From: Azolla caroliniana
Lineage: Eukaryota > Polypodiophyta
NCBI GenBank assembly: GCA_043228905.1
Contig: JBHGNT010000002.1
Span: 8,680,001 to 8,744,000 of the forward strand
Direction: 5' to 3'
Length of the DNA stretch: 64,000 nucleotides
This document shows, piece by piece, positions 23,101 through 33,508 of the stretch (positions are counted from its first letter, which is position 1; each line of letters opens with the position of its first letter). The notes under the pieces are model-generated. The model was not told the origin of the DNA. It did no database searches and saw nothing but the letters and a program-made list of their open reading frames with translations. The position numbers and the translations under genes are program-made.

Positions 23101-26100
23101 TAAAGTAGCTAATTAGCTACCATAGTAGCTAATTAGCTATCCTAGCTACTACTATAGTTGTGTAAAGTAGCTAATAAGCTATCCTACTAGCTAATCAGCT
23201 ACTGGCAGCTAATTAGCTGTCCTAGTAGGTAATAAGCTATCCTAGCTACTACATAGTTGAGAAAGTAGCTAATTAGCTTTCATTGTAGCTAATTAGCTAT
23301 CCTAGCTACCACCATAGTTAATAAAGTAGCTAATTAGCTATCCTAGCTACTACCATAGTTAGTAAAGTAGCTAATTAGCTATCCTAGCTACTACCATAGT
23401 TGAGTAAAGTAGCTAATTAGCTACCATAGTAGCTAATTAGCTATCCTAGTTACTACTATAGTTGTGTAAAGTAGCTAATAAGCTATCCTACTAGCTAATT
23501 AGCTATCCCAGTAGGTAATTAGCTATCGTACTAGCTAATTAGCTAGTACTATAGTTGTGTAAAGTAGCTAATTAGCTATCCTACTAGCTAATTAGCTACT
23601 ACCATAGTTGAGTAAAGTACCTAATTCGCTATCCTACTAGCTAATTAGCTACTGGCAACTAATTAGCTATCCTAGTAGCTAATTAGCCACTGGCAACTAA
23701 TTAGCTATCCTAGTAACTAATTAGCTACTGCCATAGTTGTGTAAAGTAGCTAATAAGCTATCCTAGTAGCTAATAAGCTACTAGCAGCTAATTAGCTATC
23801 CTAGTAGCTAATTAGCTATCCTACTAGCTAATTAGCTACTACCATAGTTGAGTAAAGTAGCTAATTAGCTATCCTACTAGCTAATTAGCTACTACCATAG
23901 TTGAGTAAAGTACCTAATTAGCTATCCTACTAGCTAATTAGCTACTGGCAACTAATTAGCTATCCTAGTAGCTAATTAGCTATCCTAGTAGCTAATTAGC
24001 TGCTGGCAACTAATTAGCTATCCTACTAGCGAATTAGCTATCCTAGTAGCTAATTAGCTACTGGCAGCTAATTAGCTATCCTAGTAGCTAATTAGCTATC
24101 CTAGTAGCTAATTAGCTACTGGCAGCTAATTAGCTGTCCTAGTAGCTAATAAGCTATCCTAACTACTACCATAGTTGAGTAAAGTACCTAATTAGCTATC
24201 CTAACTACTACCATAGTTGAGTAAAGTACCTAATTAGCTATCATACTAGCTAATTAGCTATCGTACTAGCTAATTAGCTATCCTAGCTTCTACCATAGTT
24301 TAGTAAAGTAGCTAATTAGCTATCCTAAATAACTGTCATGTTATTGTAGAATCTTGTGGATTAAGGACGGCACATGATGTGTCTGGTGCTGATGATGCTG
24401 CAACAGATGAGGATACTACTGCCAATGTGGCTGAAAGTAAGAGTCCTGCTATCACATCTCCTTCAGATCAGCTGCACCCTATTCTTTTGGAACAGTGTAC
24501 TGAATTAGGCAACGATGTGAAATGCCATGAAATAGTGGAAACAACATGTAAAACTGAGGTTCACAACAACAGTGTTTATGAACACTTGATGCAACATTTC
24601 TTCGAGTCTCAAGACCTTGATTCCACCCCACCGAGCCCAACTACTGAAAATGTCCAAACAGATCCCTCTGTACTTGAAAAGCTAGTTCAAGAAACGGCTG
24701 ATGTGCAATTAGCTGCTGAGGCGATGGGAAGGTTGTCGGAGGAGGACACACTTGCGCATTGGGTCCTAGAAGCAAGGCTAAATGGGGAACCAACCAGAAA
24801 AAGGCTGAAGAAGGGGCCACGATCGGGAACAAGACCAGTTACTCGGTCAAGGGGCCCAGACGTAGTGGAGCGAAATACTGTTTAGTTGGATATGATTGTT
24901 AGCTTAGGGATTTTGCTAGGGTTTTATGAAGTTTTACTATCCTGTTGGACAAGTAAAACCTCAGATTGGTTGTTGCTTGATCCACATTATGTAATGGAAC
25001 TCTATGATGTTTTTCCAAGATAATTTGAAGAGTGTTATTCTATGACTGAAACTCTTTGATGTTCAGGATATTGTTTTGTGAGACTAGTAGTTACTTTGTG
25101 AGTGTGAATATGTTGGTGTTTTCTGATGTTGCAGAGTCTAAAGGGTTTGATTCTATTGCTCGTAAGGCCAATGGCAGTGTGGATACTGTTGATGTTGCGG
25201 CATGTTTAAAGGGCCCCATCTTGAAAGTAGATGTAGCAACTGACACAAGTGATCTGGTCACACAAGTTGATCAAGCATGTAGCACGGATGACTTGGTGTT
25301 GCAGGTAGATGCAGCATGTAGCACGGATGACTTGGTGTTGCAGGTAGATGCAGCATGTAGCACGGATGACTTGGTGTTGCAGGTAGATGCAGCATGTGAT
25401 ACCAGTGGATTGATATCGAGCAGAACAGTAGCTACATGCACTGAGGTAATCCAAGGATTGATAACTAAGTCGACAAAACAAGAGCACCAGAATGTGAAGC
25501 TAGGCCCAACACAGTCGACTAGGGGTTTAAAGAGGAAAAGGACACCAGTTGTGTCAACCGAACCTGAGCTGATTGAGATTGATCGTATCCTACCAGAAAA
25601 TGGTGTAACAGCGGCTCAGTTTCAGGAATGGAAACCTAAACCACTAGAAGTCGAGCGAAGAGCCTTGATCTTGGAGCTGGATAAAGTCTTGATGAGTGTG
25701 AGATATATGCAGCCAAGGAGGGACGCAAATCAGTTTCTAGAGTGGGCTGCGGAGCACTTCGATTTGTTTATTTGGAGTGAAAAACCAAAATCAGATGTGT
25801 GGAAGTGTTTGGCAAGATTCTTCCCAAAATGGCGAAGTCGTTTTAAAGGTCAATGGGCACGAGAAAATTGTGAGCAGATGGAAGCTGCAAGATTCAAGAG
25901 GCTTTCTGATTTTTGGGCTACTTGGCCTGAATATAATGCTGACAATACATTGATTTTGGATACAGAACATTTCCGACACTACTTCAATATTCGGAGATGC
26001 TGTCTCATTCTACCCGAGGAAATGCCTGAACAGTACCTGGTGCAAACAGTGAGCTGCCAACTAGGTGCATGGTTGTGGACTCCATACCGAGCTCAATATG

Positions 26101-26189
26101 CGGATAATATATGTAGACTCGTTCCACTGACTAGCAAGAGCTTAGCTGTTTATAGGAGATTTGTAGACATTGCCAATGGTAATTTATAA
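20164..26189 (+). CDS. Transposon companion protein: RING-like plus inactive FCP1/NIF-like domain
   Basis: I build seven exons: 20164-20267, 20364-20420, 20925-21606, 21685-21828, 21913-22246, 24350-24436 and 25135-26189. All introns are GT-AG and all phases fit; the total is 2463 nt, 820 aa. The ATG at 20164 is the first Met in exon 1. Residues 1-330 are a basic then mixed region of unknown type. Residues 384-428 form a zinc motif, CIAC, then CNHTYHLLC, then CLGDC, like a RING finger. Residues 519-557 are three copies of STDDLVLQVDAAC. From about 645 an FCP1/NIF (HAD) phosphatase-like domain follows: the DxDxT loop reads ELDKV (E650, D652), the IWSEKPKS block is present, and the later DD reads LDT (D745, T746). 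The first catalytic Asp and one late Asp are lost, so it should bind rather than dephosphorylate. A role in transposition, targeting or evading silencing is inference. Confidence 0.7.
20421..20924 (+). repeat. Degenerate repeats in intron 2 of the companion gene
   Basis: About a dozen imperfect copies of a 25-30 bp unit around TGATTAGGGTTTTTGATTAT fill most of this intron (20460-20880). The unit resembles but is not the plant telomere repeat. Confidence 0.7.
22262..24335. repeat. Palindromic satellite array inside intron 5 of the companion gene
   Basis: About 2.1 kb of roughly 20-bp units on the core TAGCTAATTAGCTA. The inner 12 bases AGCTAATTAGCT are a perfect palindrome. Variants alternate tails such as TCCTAG, CTGGC and spacers CATAGTTGTGTAAAG, giving some higher-order blocks (about 22975-23150 recurs at about 23265-23465). 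The array lies between a clean donor (ACAG|GTATAC, 22246/22247) and acceptor (TTGTAG|AATC, 24349/24350). Confidence 0.95.
24350..24885 (+). CDS. Alternative last exon of the companion gene
   Basis: If the donor at 24436/24437 (AAA|GTAAGAG) is not used, exon 6 stays open to a stop at 24885 and the protein is 618 aa without the phosphatase-like domain. The extra coding part is acidic and ends in a basic cluster (RKRLKKGPR), a plausible nuclear localisation signal. Exon 6 and exon 7 share a similar start (NVAESKS, DVAESKG), which suggests an ancient local duplication. Both forms are in frame; which is made cannot be told from the sequence. Confidence 0.5.
25281..25397 (+). repeat. Three perfect 39-bp coding repeats
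   Basis: Each unit encodes STDDLVLQVDAAC and the three copies look identical at DNA level. Diverged half-copies flank them (SDLVTQVDQAC before, TSGL after). Each unit contains TTGCAGGTAGAT, which joins an acceptor-like and a donor-like motif. Confidence 0.9.
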
Positions 26190-26315
26190 ATATGTAAAGA
26201 GATGACATTATTCAATGAAGAATTTAATTACTTGTTCCCACTGTACTTATCTACTGTGTAATTTGAGGAATATGTTGCAGATTGTTGATTTCATTCTATT
26301 GATGACTATTTAGCT

Positions 26316-26826
26316 ATTGACAGCTAATTAGCTGCATTTGTACAGCTAATTAGCTACTGATGACTATTTCGCTATAACTTATAACTTAAAACTTAACAAA
26401 AAAGACATGATTTTATTGAGAAAGAAGCACAGAAAGCAGACTGTATACAAGAAATTGATTCCAAACGAATTTATTGATCTGTTTTCACGAAATACATGTT
26501 TGTTTTACAAGAGAACATGGTAAGTGCTACTTGTAGCTACAAATTCCATGGCATACTATTGTAAATACATTTGTACAGCTAATTAGCTGCATTTGTACAG
26601 CTAATTAGCTACTGATGACTATTTCGCTATAACTTATAACTTAAAACTTAACAAAAAAGACATGATTTTATTGAGAAAGAAGCACAGAAAGCAGACTGTA
26701 TACAAGAAATTGATTCCAAACGAATTTATTGATCTGTTTTCGCGAAATACATGTTTGTTTTACAAGAGAACATGGTAAGTGCTACTTGTAGCTACAAATT
26801 CCATGGCATACTATTGTAAATACATT
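26316..26826. repeat. 255-bp tandem duplication between the two genes
   Basis: Two nearly identical copies with an offset of 255 bp, covering the palindrome pair, the intergenic DNA and the last codons of the transposase gene. The copy at 26571-26826 contains the true end of the transposase ORF (stop at 26792); the other repeats those codons without the gene. Confidence 0.85.
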
Positions 26827-29800
26827 CATACACATTAGCACCAACAGTGTATAAACCGGAGCAGCTATTGTATTCTGACATTGGGACGTTGATGCATCTG
26901 ACCAAATGAGAGTACATATACGCCGCTGGTTTGTCTTCTAACAGCCTGTACACATATTCGTAGTCATCTAGTTTTGCATAAAAAATGCCTTCGATGTAGA
27001 ATGTCCCGGCAGATACAAAATTTCCCCATGCATCTACAATATTCTGCCTTGCACACTGTTTACTAACCGTGCACTTTAATATATAGAAATCAGCACCCTC
27101 TGAATTGCCTTCTTCAGCATTTACAGCGAAGTTATCCCCAACGTTCAGGACATCACTCAAAGTATCTCCAAGTCCCTCATATGTGAAGTCAGCATTCTGC
27201 CCTGTTTCTCCATCAACTGCTTCCTTATCATTCAGAGTGTGATACTCCCAATTCTGAATGTATGCTTTGTTTAGACAATATCTCCAATTTCCCTGCACAC
27301 AATGGAAGCAAAAACAAGTCAATTCTCTAACCGCAATACAATGACCATCCAACCTGGAATAACCGCGAACAGCATGCAGAGATCGCAATTCGGGAATTCC
27401 TTGGCACTCCCAGGTCTTCTCCCTATTTACTTCATCTATCTTCACTTCCCAAAATTCACGTTTGATATCTCGAACTTGCGAGGAATAAACACCTGTGGCA
27501 CTCGTCGACATATTTGTTCTTAAAAATTCAACTACATGTGATGCACAATTCATGTGCACACCATCTGTCTTTAGTTGTTCATGGGTAAGTGCCCGCTTTA
27601 TAACAGCCCCTGCACCATCATGTTCACCTTTACCATGGCCAGACCCAAAAAAATTCCATCTCATCTCCAAACCTGTTATAGCAGGATACCTCCCCACAAA
27701 ATAAAATGGACGTCGAGCCTTGAATTGTGACGCAGCTCCGTCAGACCAGACCCAATGTTGAGTAAGCTCCAAACGTTGAGCTAATAACCACTGCCAATGT
27801 AACTTAAAACAGTGTTGGACGAACAAGGTATCATGCTTCTTATCATCGGAAATAAAGAAATGAATTACTTTTTTAACATCACCTGAAACTCGAAAATATG
27901 TTATGTGCACAAAAATGGTTACTTGAACTGAACACCAATGCATAGATTGAATTTCATTCTGCTGCTTGAAAGTATAATTCTCTGCGAAATCTACTACTGA
28001 GACTACTACATCATTTGGGAAATCAGATATGCAAGTCTTAAACTGATGGGCCTGCCATGAATAAATGAAGTTGTGTTTAATGAACTTTCCTAGAGATACT
28101 ACAAACAGAGACACCAAATCCCTTGGTTTAAGCATCTTCCGAACTAGATCCTTTCTTTTACACACCTTTCCTTCGAAATTGGTGTTCACTGACTCAAATA
28201 ACTTCACAGAGATCAATATTTCACTACTCAATTCATTTGGACACCACCTAAATCTAGTAGGGCCACAATCTTGACATAAACCCATGACACATTTATGAAT
28301 ATGGAAGATAGCGTCAGATTCTCTCGGACACAATATTGAATCTAATAAATAACTCATGGAAGAGATAACGTGCTCAGATGATTTACACTCCTCTTGCGGG
28401 CTTGATCGACAGATTTGGCACCCACATGTGCAAACTGTATTAGTTAGGGATGCGCTATGGTGACGTAGTAGATTAACAGAGTCCTTCAGAAAACCCATCT
28501 GTACATGGTAAATGCAACAACATGTGTATCGATCCTTTAAGCGTCTCACAAAGTGTGGCTTAAGAGACTCGAATGTTCGTAGTTGAACTTTGATAGTTGG
28601 ATGCATTCGTTTGAACCTAATAAATAAATCGACCTGCGTAATAAAGGGGAATTAGTTATTCTCGTAACTAGCTAACTATCCTAGTAGCTAATTAGCTATT
28701 CTAGTAGCTAGTTAGCTATTCTAGTAGCTAGTTAGCTATTCTAGTAGCTAGTTAGCTATTCTAGTAGCTAATTAGCTATCATGGTAGCTAATTAGTTGTC
28801 CTAGTAGCTAATTAGCTATCATGGTAGTTAATTAGCTGTCGTAGTAGCTAATTAGCTATCATGGTAGCTAATTAGCTATTCTAGTAGCCAATTAGCTATC
28901 ATGGTAGCTAATTAGCTGTCGTAGTAGCTAATTAGCTATCATGGTAGCTAATTAGCTGTCCTAGTAGCTAATTGGTTGTCCTAGTAGCTAATTAGCTATC
29001 ATGGTAGCTAATTAGCTGTCGTAGTAGCTAATTAGCTATCATGGTAGCTAATTAGCTGTCGTAGTAGCTAATTAGCTATCATGGTAGCTAATTAGCTATT
29101 CTAGTAGCTAATTAGCTATTCTAGTAGCTAATTAGCTATTCTAGTAGCTAATTAGCTATCATGGTAGCTAATTAGCTGTCGTAGTAGCTAATTAGCTACC
29201 ATGGTAGCTAATTAGCTGTCCTAGTAGCTAATTAGTTGTCCTAGTAGTTAATTAGCTATCATGGTGGCTAATTAGCTTGTCTACTAGCTAATTAGCTATC
29301 ATGGTGGCTAATTAGCTTTCCTAGTAACTAATTAGCTATCATGGTAGCTAATTAGCTGGTCTAGTAGCTAATTAGCTATCGTGGTAGCTAATTAGCTGGT
29401 CTAGTAGCTAATTAGCTATAATGGTGGCTGATTAGCTTTCCTAGTAACTAATTAGCTATCATGGTAGCTAATTAGCTGGTATAGTAGCTAATTAGCTATC
29501 ATGGTAGCTAATTAGCTGGTATAGTAGCTAATTAGCTATCATGGTAGCTAATTAGCTATCACGGTGGCTAATTAGCTGTCCTAGTAACTAATTAGCTATC
29601 ATGGTAGCTAATTAGCTGGTCTAGTAGCTAATTAGTTATAATGGTGGCTAATTAGCTATCCTAACTAATTAGCTATCATGGTAGTAGCTATTGAGAGTAG
29701 CCAGTTACCTATGTAGTAGCTATCATAGTAGCTAATTAGCTATCATGGTAGCTAATTAGCTTTCCTAGTAGCTAATTAGCTGGTAATAACGAAATAGCTA

Positions 29801-30618
29801 ACTAGCTACCATGATAGCTAACTAGCTAGCAGTACAGCTAATTACCATGTTGAGATAAATGTAAATACCTGAGGTACATCAAGAAGATGAATGGGATGCT
29901 CCTCGTATTGATTTCTTCCAACACGTTTCCTGCATAAATCCTTTTTATTGGGTGAAACCCTACTCTCATTAGTCCAAAACATTGTGATTACATCCTTGAT
30001 TTCAAATGTTATGGGTGTCATTGGCTTACATCTTGTAGTTAGCTTTAGTAGACTAGTTCCTTCACCCGAGGAAATTATACGGTTCATTGTATTGTACACT
30101 GTTTTTCTACTAACACCAATTACCTTAGATAGCTCACTGATGTTTATATCGTCAACATCACTATTAAGTAACATCATTAGACTAGACCTTTTTAAGACAA
30201 GATCATCTTCTGACCTGCTCATGGATACGAAACTATTACGAAGATTATTTACTAAAATAGATGATATGTTTGCATTAAGACCATCACAATCAACTAAGTC
30301 CTTTATCGATGGATCATTACATATTCCATAAAGTACTACCTTCTTTTCTTCATTGCTGATGTGCTTGGTTTGAACATTGAAATAGTCTACAACCTTTCTC
30401 TCTATGATGGTAGTCGCATTACTTACATTCTCAGCTAAACTATCCTTACCTTTACTGAGTGTGGCTTTCGTATCCTTCAACAATTGACGATGTTTCCTTT
30501 TTTTTTCTGCCCAATAGTTTCGTATGGCTTGTTGTGTCCTGATAACATCATCCCTATCCTTATGATCATTGAGGGGTAATTCTAAACACCCTTCTTCCCC
30601 TTCCATTTGGCTAGACAT
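26792..30618 (-). CDS. DDE-like transposase, two exons
   Basis: Exon 1 is 30618-29869 (250 codons exactly) and exon 2 is 28633-26792, joined by donor CTCAG|GTATTT and acceptor TTACGCAG|GTCG in phase 0; 863 aa. Residues about 158-181 form a helix-turn-helix (ISELSKVIGVSRKTVYNTM) for DNA binding. Around 318-325 is a Cys cluster (CTCGCQIC). The catalytic core probably comprises VVDFAENY (D465), WVWSDGAASQFK (D548) and WNFFGSGHGKGEHDG (E587 or D589). A Cys/His-rich block (CFCFHCVQGNWRYC) lies further on. From memory, the SDG..QFK and HGKG..DG wording recurs in unannotated eukaryotic transposases; Sola is my best guess. The intron is filled by a palindrome array. The coding sequence has no stop or frameshift, so it may be active. 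Confidence 0.8.
28655..29832. repeat. Palindromic satellite array inside the transposase intron
   Basis: About 58 head-to-tail 20-bp units such as TAGCTAATTAGCTATCATGG and TAGCTAATTAGCTGTCGTAG; the period is so regular that three units fill 60 bases over long stretches. The same palindromic core appears in the other array and at both transposon ends. Confidence 0.95.
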
Positions 30619-30959
30619 GTTAAAACCCTAAATTTCCAGAAAAAAAAACAAGTATTAAAGATGGCTATGGGCAACAACAATACACAAAAATATTCCACAC
30701 AATACACAAGATTAGACACAACAATACACAAGATAATCAATAGACAGAAAAGTTATTGCAATCCAAGACCGAACAGTAGAGGATTTCACTCTGTTGGATC
30801 CAACAGTTGAGGAGACGATCCAAGACCGACCAATGGCAACAACTGAGTGTAGAATGTTGCCGTTGGATGAGTGAACTCCGTCAAATCGAAATGTGGAAGC
30901 AATCCGGGACTGGACAGTAGTGGCAACTGAGTATAGAATGATGGCAATGGAGGAGAGAA
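30619..30959. other. Upstream region of the transposase gene
   Basis: The 5' side of the minus-strand gene. Near 30700 there are several CAATACACAA motifs. No gene or clear TATA box is recognised. Confidence 0.4.
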
Positions 30960-31605
30960 CCCCGTCAGATTGAACAGTTACCGATGATGCTTGAAACGCA
31001 CATAGAAGGCACTTGAGAATAGAGTGGCATAGAGAAGAGAACCCCGTCAGATTGAACAGTTACCAATGATGCTTGAAACGCACAGTAGCGGCCCCTGAGT
31101 GAGAGTGGAAAAGAGAAGAGAACCCCGTCAGATTGAACAGTTACCAATGATGCTTGAAACGCACAGTAGCGGCCCCTGAGTGAGAGTGGAAAAGAGAAGA
31201 GAACCCCGTCAGATTGAATAGCTCTTTGATTATGCTTGGAACGCACAGTAGCAACCCCTGAGTGTAGAGTGGCAAAGAGAAGAGAACCCCGTCAGATTGA
31301 ACAGCTCTTTGATGATGCTTGGAACGCACAACAGCGGCCCCTGAGTGTAGAGTGGCACAGAGAAGAGAACCCCCTCAGATTGAACAGCTCTTTGATGATG
31401 CTTGGAACGCACAGTAATGGCCCCTGAGTGTAGAGTGGCAAAGAGAAGAGAACCCCGTCAGATTGAACAGCTCTTTGATGATGCTTGGAATGCACAGTAG
31501 TGGCCCCTGAGTGTAGAGTGTCACAGAGAAGAGAACCCCGTCAGATTGAGCAGCTCTTTGATGATGCTTGGAACGCACAGTAGCAGCCCCTCAGTGTAGA
31601 GTGGC
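30960..31605. repeat. 83-bp minisatellite upstream of the transposase gene
   Basis: About eight tandem copies of an 82-83 bp unit containing AGAGAAGAGAACCCCGTCAG and TTGATGATGCTTGGAACGCA. The copies on the left (30960-31200) are more diverged than those on the right (31230-31590). The short open frames on both strands here simply follow the repeat. Confidence 0.9.
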
Positions 31606-31934
31606 GGCAGGTGGACTCGATAGGGTTTAGCAACAGTGGTAGCAACTAACCCACAGTACTCAACTAGAGATGGCCTACGTGATGTGGCAAAGGATCATGC
31701 ATAATGGACCTAGGAATTCGATATATAATTTATGGTACACATTTATGGTGCACACATCAATTTATGTTGCACATTTATGGCACTCATTTACATATGTAAT
31801 TAAAACACTCTAGTATTTTCAATGGTAGTTTTTTGCATACTTAATTTATTAATGATGGCTTTTTACTAAAATGACTATTTATCAATGGTAGCTTTTTGCA
31901 TAGCTAATTAGCTATGTCAAGGACATAGCTAATT

Positions 31935-31958
31935 GTTTCCACTCGCATGCTTTCACCC
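31935..31958 (-). repeat. Right terminal inverted repeat
   Basis: The plus strand ends CGCATGCTTTCACCC. Immediately inside are TAGCTAATT (31925-31933) and TAGCTAATTAGCTA (31901-31914), mirroring the left end. Confidence 0.9.
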
Positions 31959-31962
31959 TTTT

Positions 31963-32380
31963 CCCCCTTTCTTTTCATGTTTAAATTAACCCACACACAA
32001 GCTGAGATCACTATTGAGCAATTGCTCAGTACTACCTTGAATCAATTGGCCGAAATGAGGTAGGCCAATATGGCATTGGAAAAGAAATTCCAAGAATTGA
32101 CCATTGAGTCTAAGAAAGAAGGTGAACCTTGTTTTGTACTCACGCCATTCAAGGGAGATAAGAAAGAAAGAACCGAGGAGGCCATTAGCTCTTGGCTTGG
32201 TCGTTGGGAGTCTCACTTTGAGCTCCAACCCAAGCTCGATGCTGTAAAAATTGGTTATGTCGGTCGTGAGTTAGGTGGCCGAGCTGCTGCTTGGTGGTGC
32301 GGCCTAAGGACTGCAAAGAACTTACCCACAACTTGGGAAGGTTTCGTTGATGTTTTTAAGAAACAATTTTTGTAGCCACC
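31963..32380 (+). pseudogene. Element H leader end and gag fragment
   Basis: The 32070-32375 frame reads like an LTR-element gag: SWLGRWESHFEL, AAAWWCGLR and TWEGFVDVFKKQF, the core of the retrotransposon gag domain. An in-frame stop follows (32373) and copia sequence takes over from about 32422. With the PBS at 19159 this makes one element, split by the 12-kb transposon. The rest of gag and pol is missing. Confidence 0.65.
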
Positions 32381-32421
32381 TTCTCAAACTGACAAGCGCA
32401 ACACTTGTTCACGTTGTCGTA

Positions 32422-33508
32422 GGCACCACTATGTTCGCGAAAGGACAAAAGGTCGAATCAGATATCGACCTGTGGCACAAGTGGTTTGACCACGTCAATT
32501 TCCCGAAACTTTGTGAAATGCAGACGAACAACATTGTTTTCAGCTTACCGAAATGGCCAAGTTTGCGAAGCCTACCAGTTGGGAAAGCACCACCGACTTC
32601 CATTCCCCAACAAGCGTAATCGGAGTTGAAATTCCCTCGATTTAATCCATTCTGATGTGTGGAGACCGGCTTAGAACGTGAGCATCGGAGGAAGCCGTTA
32701 CTTCGTAACCTTCATCGATGACTTCACTCAGCTCACCTGGGCGTCCTTGATTGCGAAAAAGAGCGAAGTCTTTGCTTGTTTCCTAAAGGTGAAGAGCCTT
32801 GAGGAAAGGGAAACATGTCGTAAAATCAAGTGCCTTAGATCCGATGGTGTGAAGGAGTACTTCTCTAACCAGTTCACAAGTTATCTACAGAAAGAGGGAA
32901 TTCGACGCGAATTCTCATGTAGATACATACCGTAGCAGAACGGTGTGGCAGAGCAGAAGAATCGGACAATCGAAGAAGCGATCAGGTCAATACTTGAAGA
33001 GAAGCATATGCCGAAGTTCTATTGGGTTGAAGCCGTAAAGATGGCTGTTTACTTGTAGAATCAGACTTCTGCTAATGGAGGAGTGTTACCACATGAGTTG
33101 TACTTCGGCAAGAAGCCGAACTTGTCACACTTGAGGGTTTTCGGTAGCATCGTGTATGTGCATGTGCCAAAGGAGAAATGGAGGAAGCTGGACGCCAAAG
33201 TCGAGAAGTGTATCTTGGTTGGCTCCTCGAATGAACAGAAGGGTTATAAGTGTTATAACCCTCGAACCAAAAAAGCTCGCATAAGTCGTGATGTTGTGTT
33301 CAACGAGTCCGCATCGTGGTACTTGCCTTTGACTCGAACCCCTGACGACTCCATTCCGATCTTTGACGAAAAGGTCAGTGAGGCTCAAATGCCTCCGGAT
33401 GAAGGAGAGATTGGAGCTCCTGAAGAGTGTCTGATCTCATTCATGATAAATGGGCTGAATTAGCGATAGAGTCGGCATGACCAGTCAAACGCAGAGCCGG
33501 CATGTACT
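32422..33508 (+). pseudogene. Copia element C1, left half: integrase
   Basis: Homologous to element D from about 56050. It contains the integrase zinc finger start (LWHKWFDHVNFPKL), the core (GGSRYFVTFIDDF, CLRSDGVKEYFS) and the post-integrase segment (YFGKKPNLSHLRVFGSIVYVHV, GYKCYNPRTKKARISRDVVF). In-frame stops are at 32935 and 33057 and the frame shifts early. The sequence stops at 33508, where element A begins; the continuation is at 53532. Confidence 0.8.

Larger units (their letters stand above)
19913..31958. mobile_element. 12-kb DNA transposon with two genes and palindrome arrays
   Basis: The ends are 24-bp inverted repeats beginning GGGTRAAAGCATGCGAGTGG (19913-19936 and, inverted, 31935-31958) with one mismatch. 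They are flanked by a direct TTTT on each side (19909-19912, 31959-31962), a 4-bp target duplication. Inside, a plus-strand gene (20164-26189) and a minus-strand transposase gene (30618-26792) converge. Both reconstruct as uninterrupted coding sequences with GT-AG introns, so the element looks autonomous and relatively recent. It sits in the leader of an LTR element (PBS at 19159, gag at 32070). The 4-bp duplication and the transposase wording suggest the Sola superfamily; this is from memory and untested, and a new family is possible. Confidence 0.85.

Noticed and set aside
22262-24335. CRISPR-like array or centromeric satellite
   Set aside because: There are no unique spacers of constant length, and the array is only 2 kb, lies between valid splice sites and shares its unit with the ends of a transposon.
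27290-27330. Second intron in the transposase gene near CVQGNWRYC
   Set aside because: The minus strand has an acceptor-like TGTGTGCAG, but the frame is open across it and no convincing donor is needed; the Cys-rich reading looks coding.
28720-29830. Palindrome array as a transcription terminator
   Set aside because: It lies inside an intron with good splice sites and in-phase exons; termination there would destroy the transposase.
31230-31578. Small conserved proteins on both strands
   Set aside because: The frames repeat with the 83-bp minisatellite period and exist on both strands, so they are by-products of the repeat.
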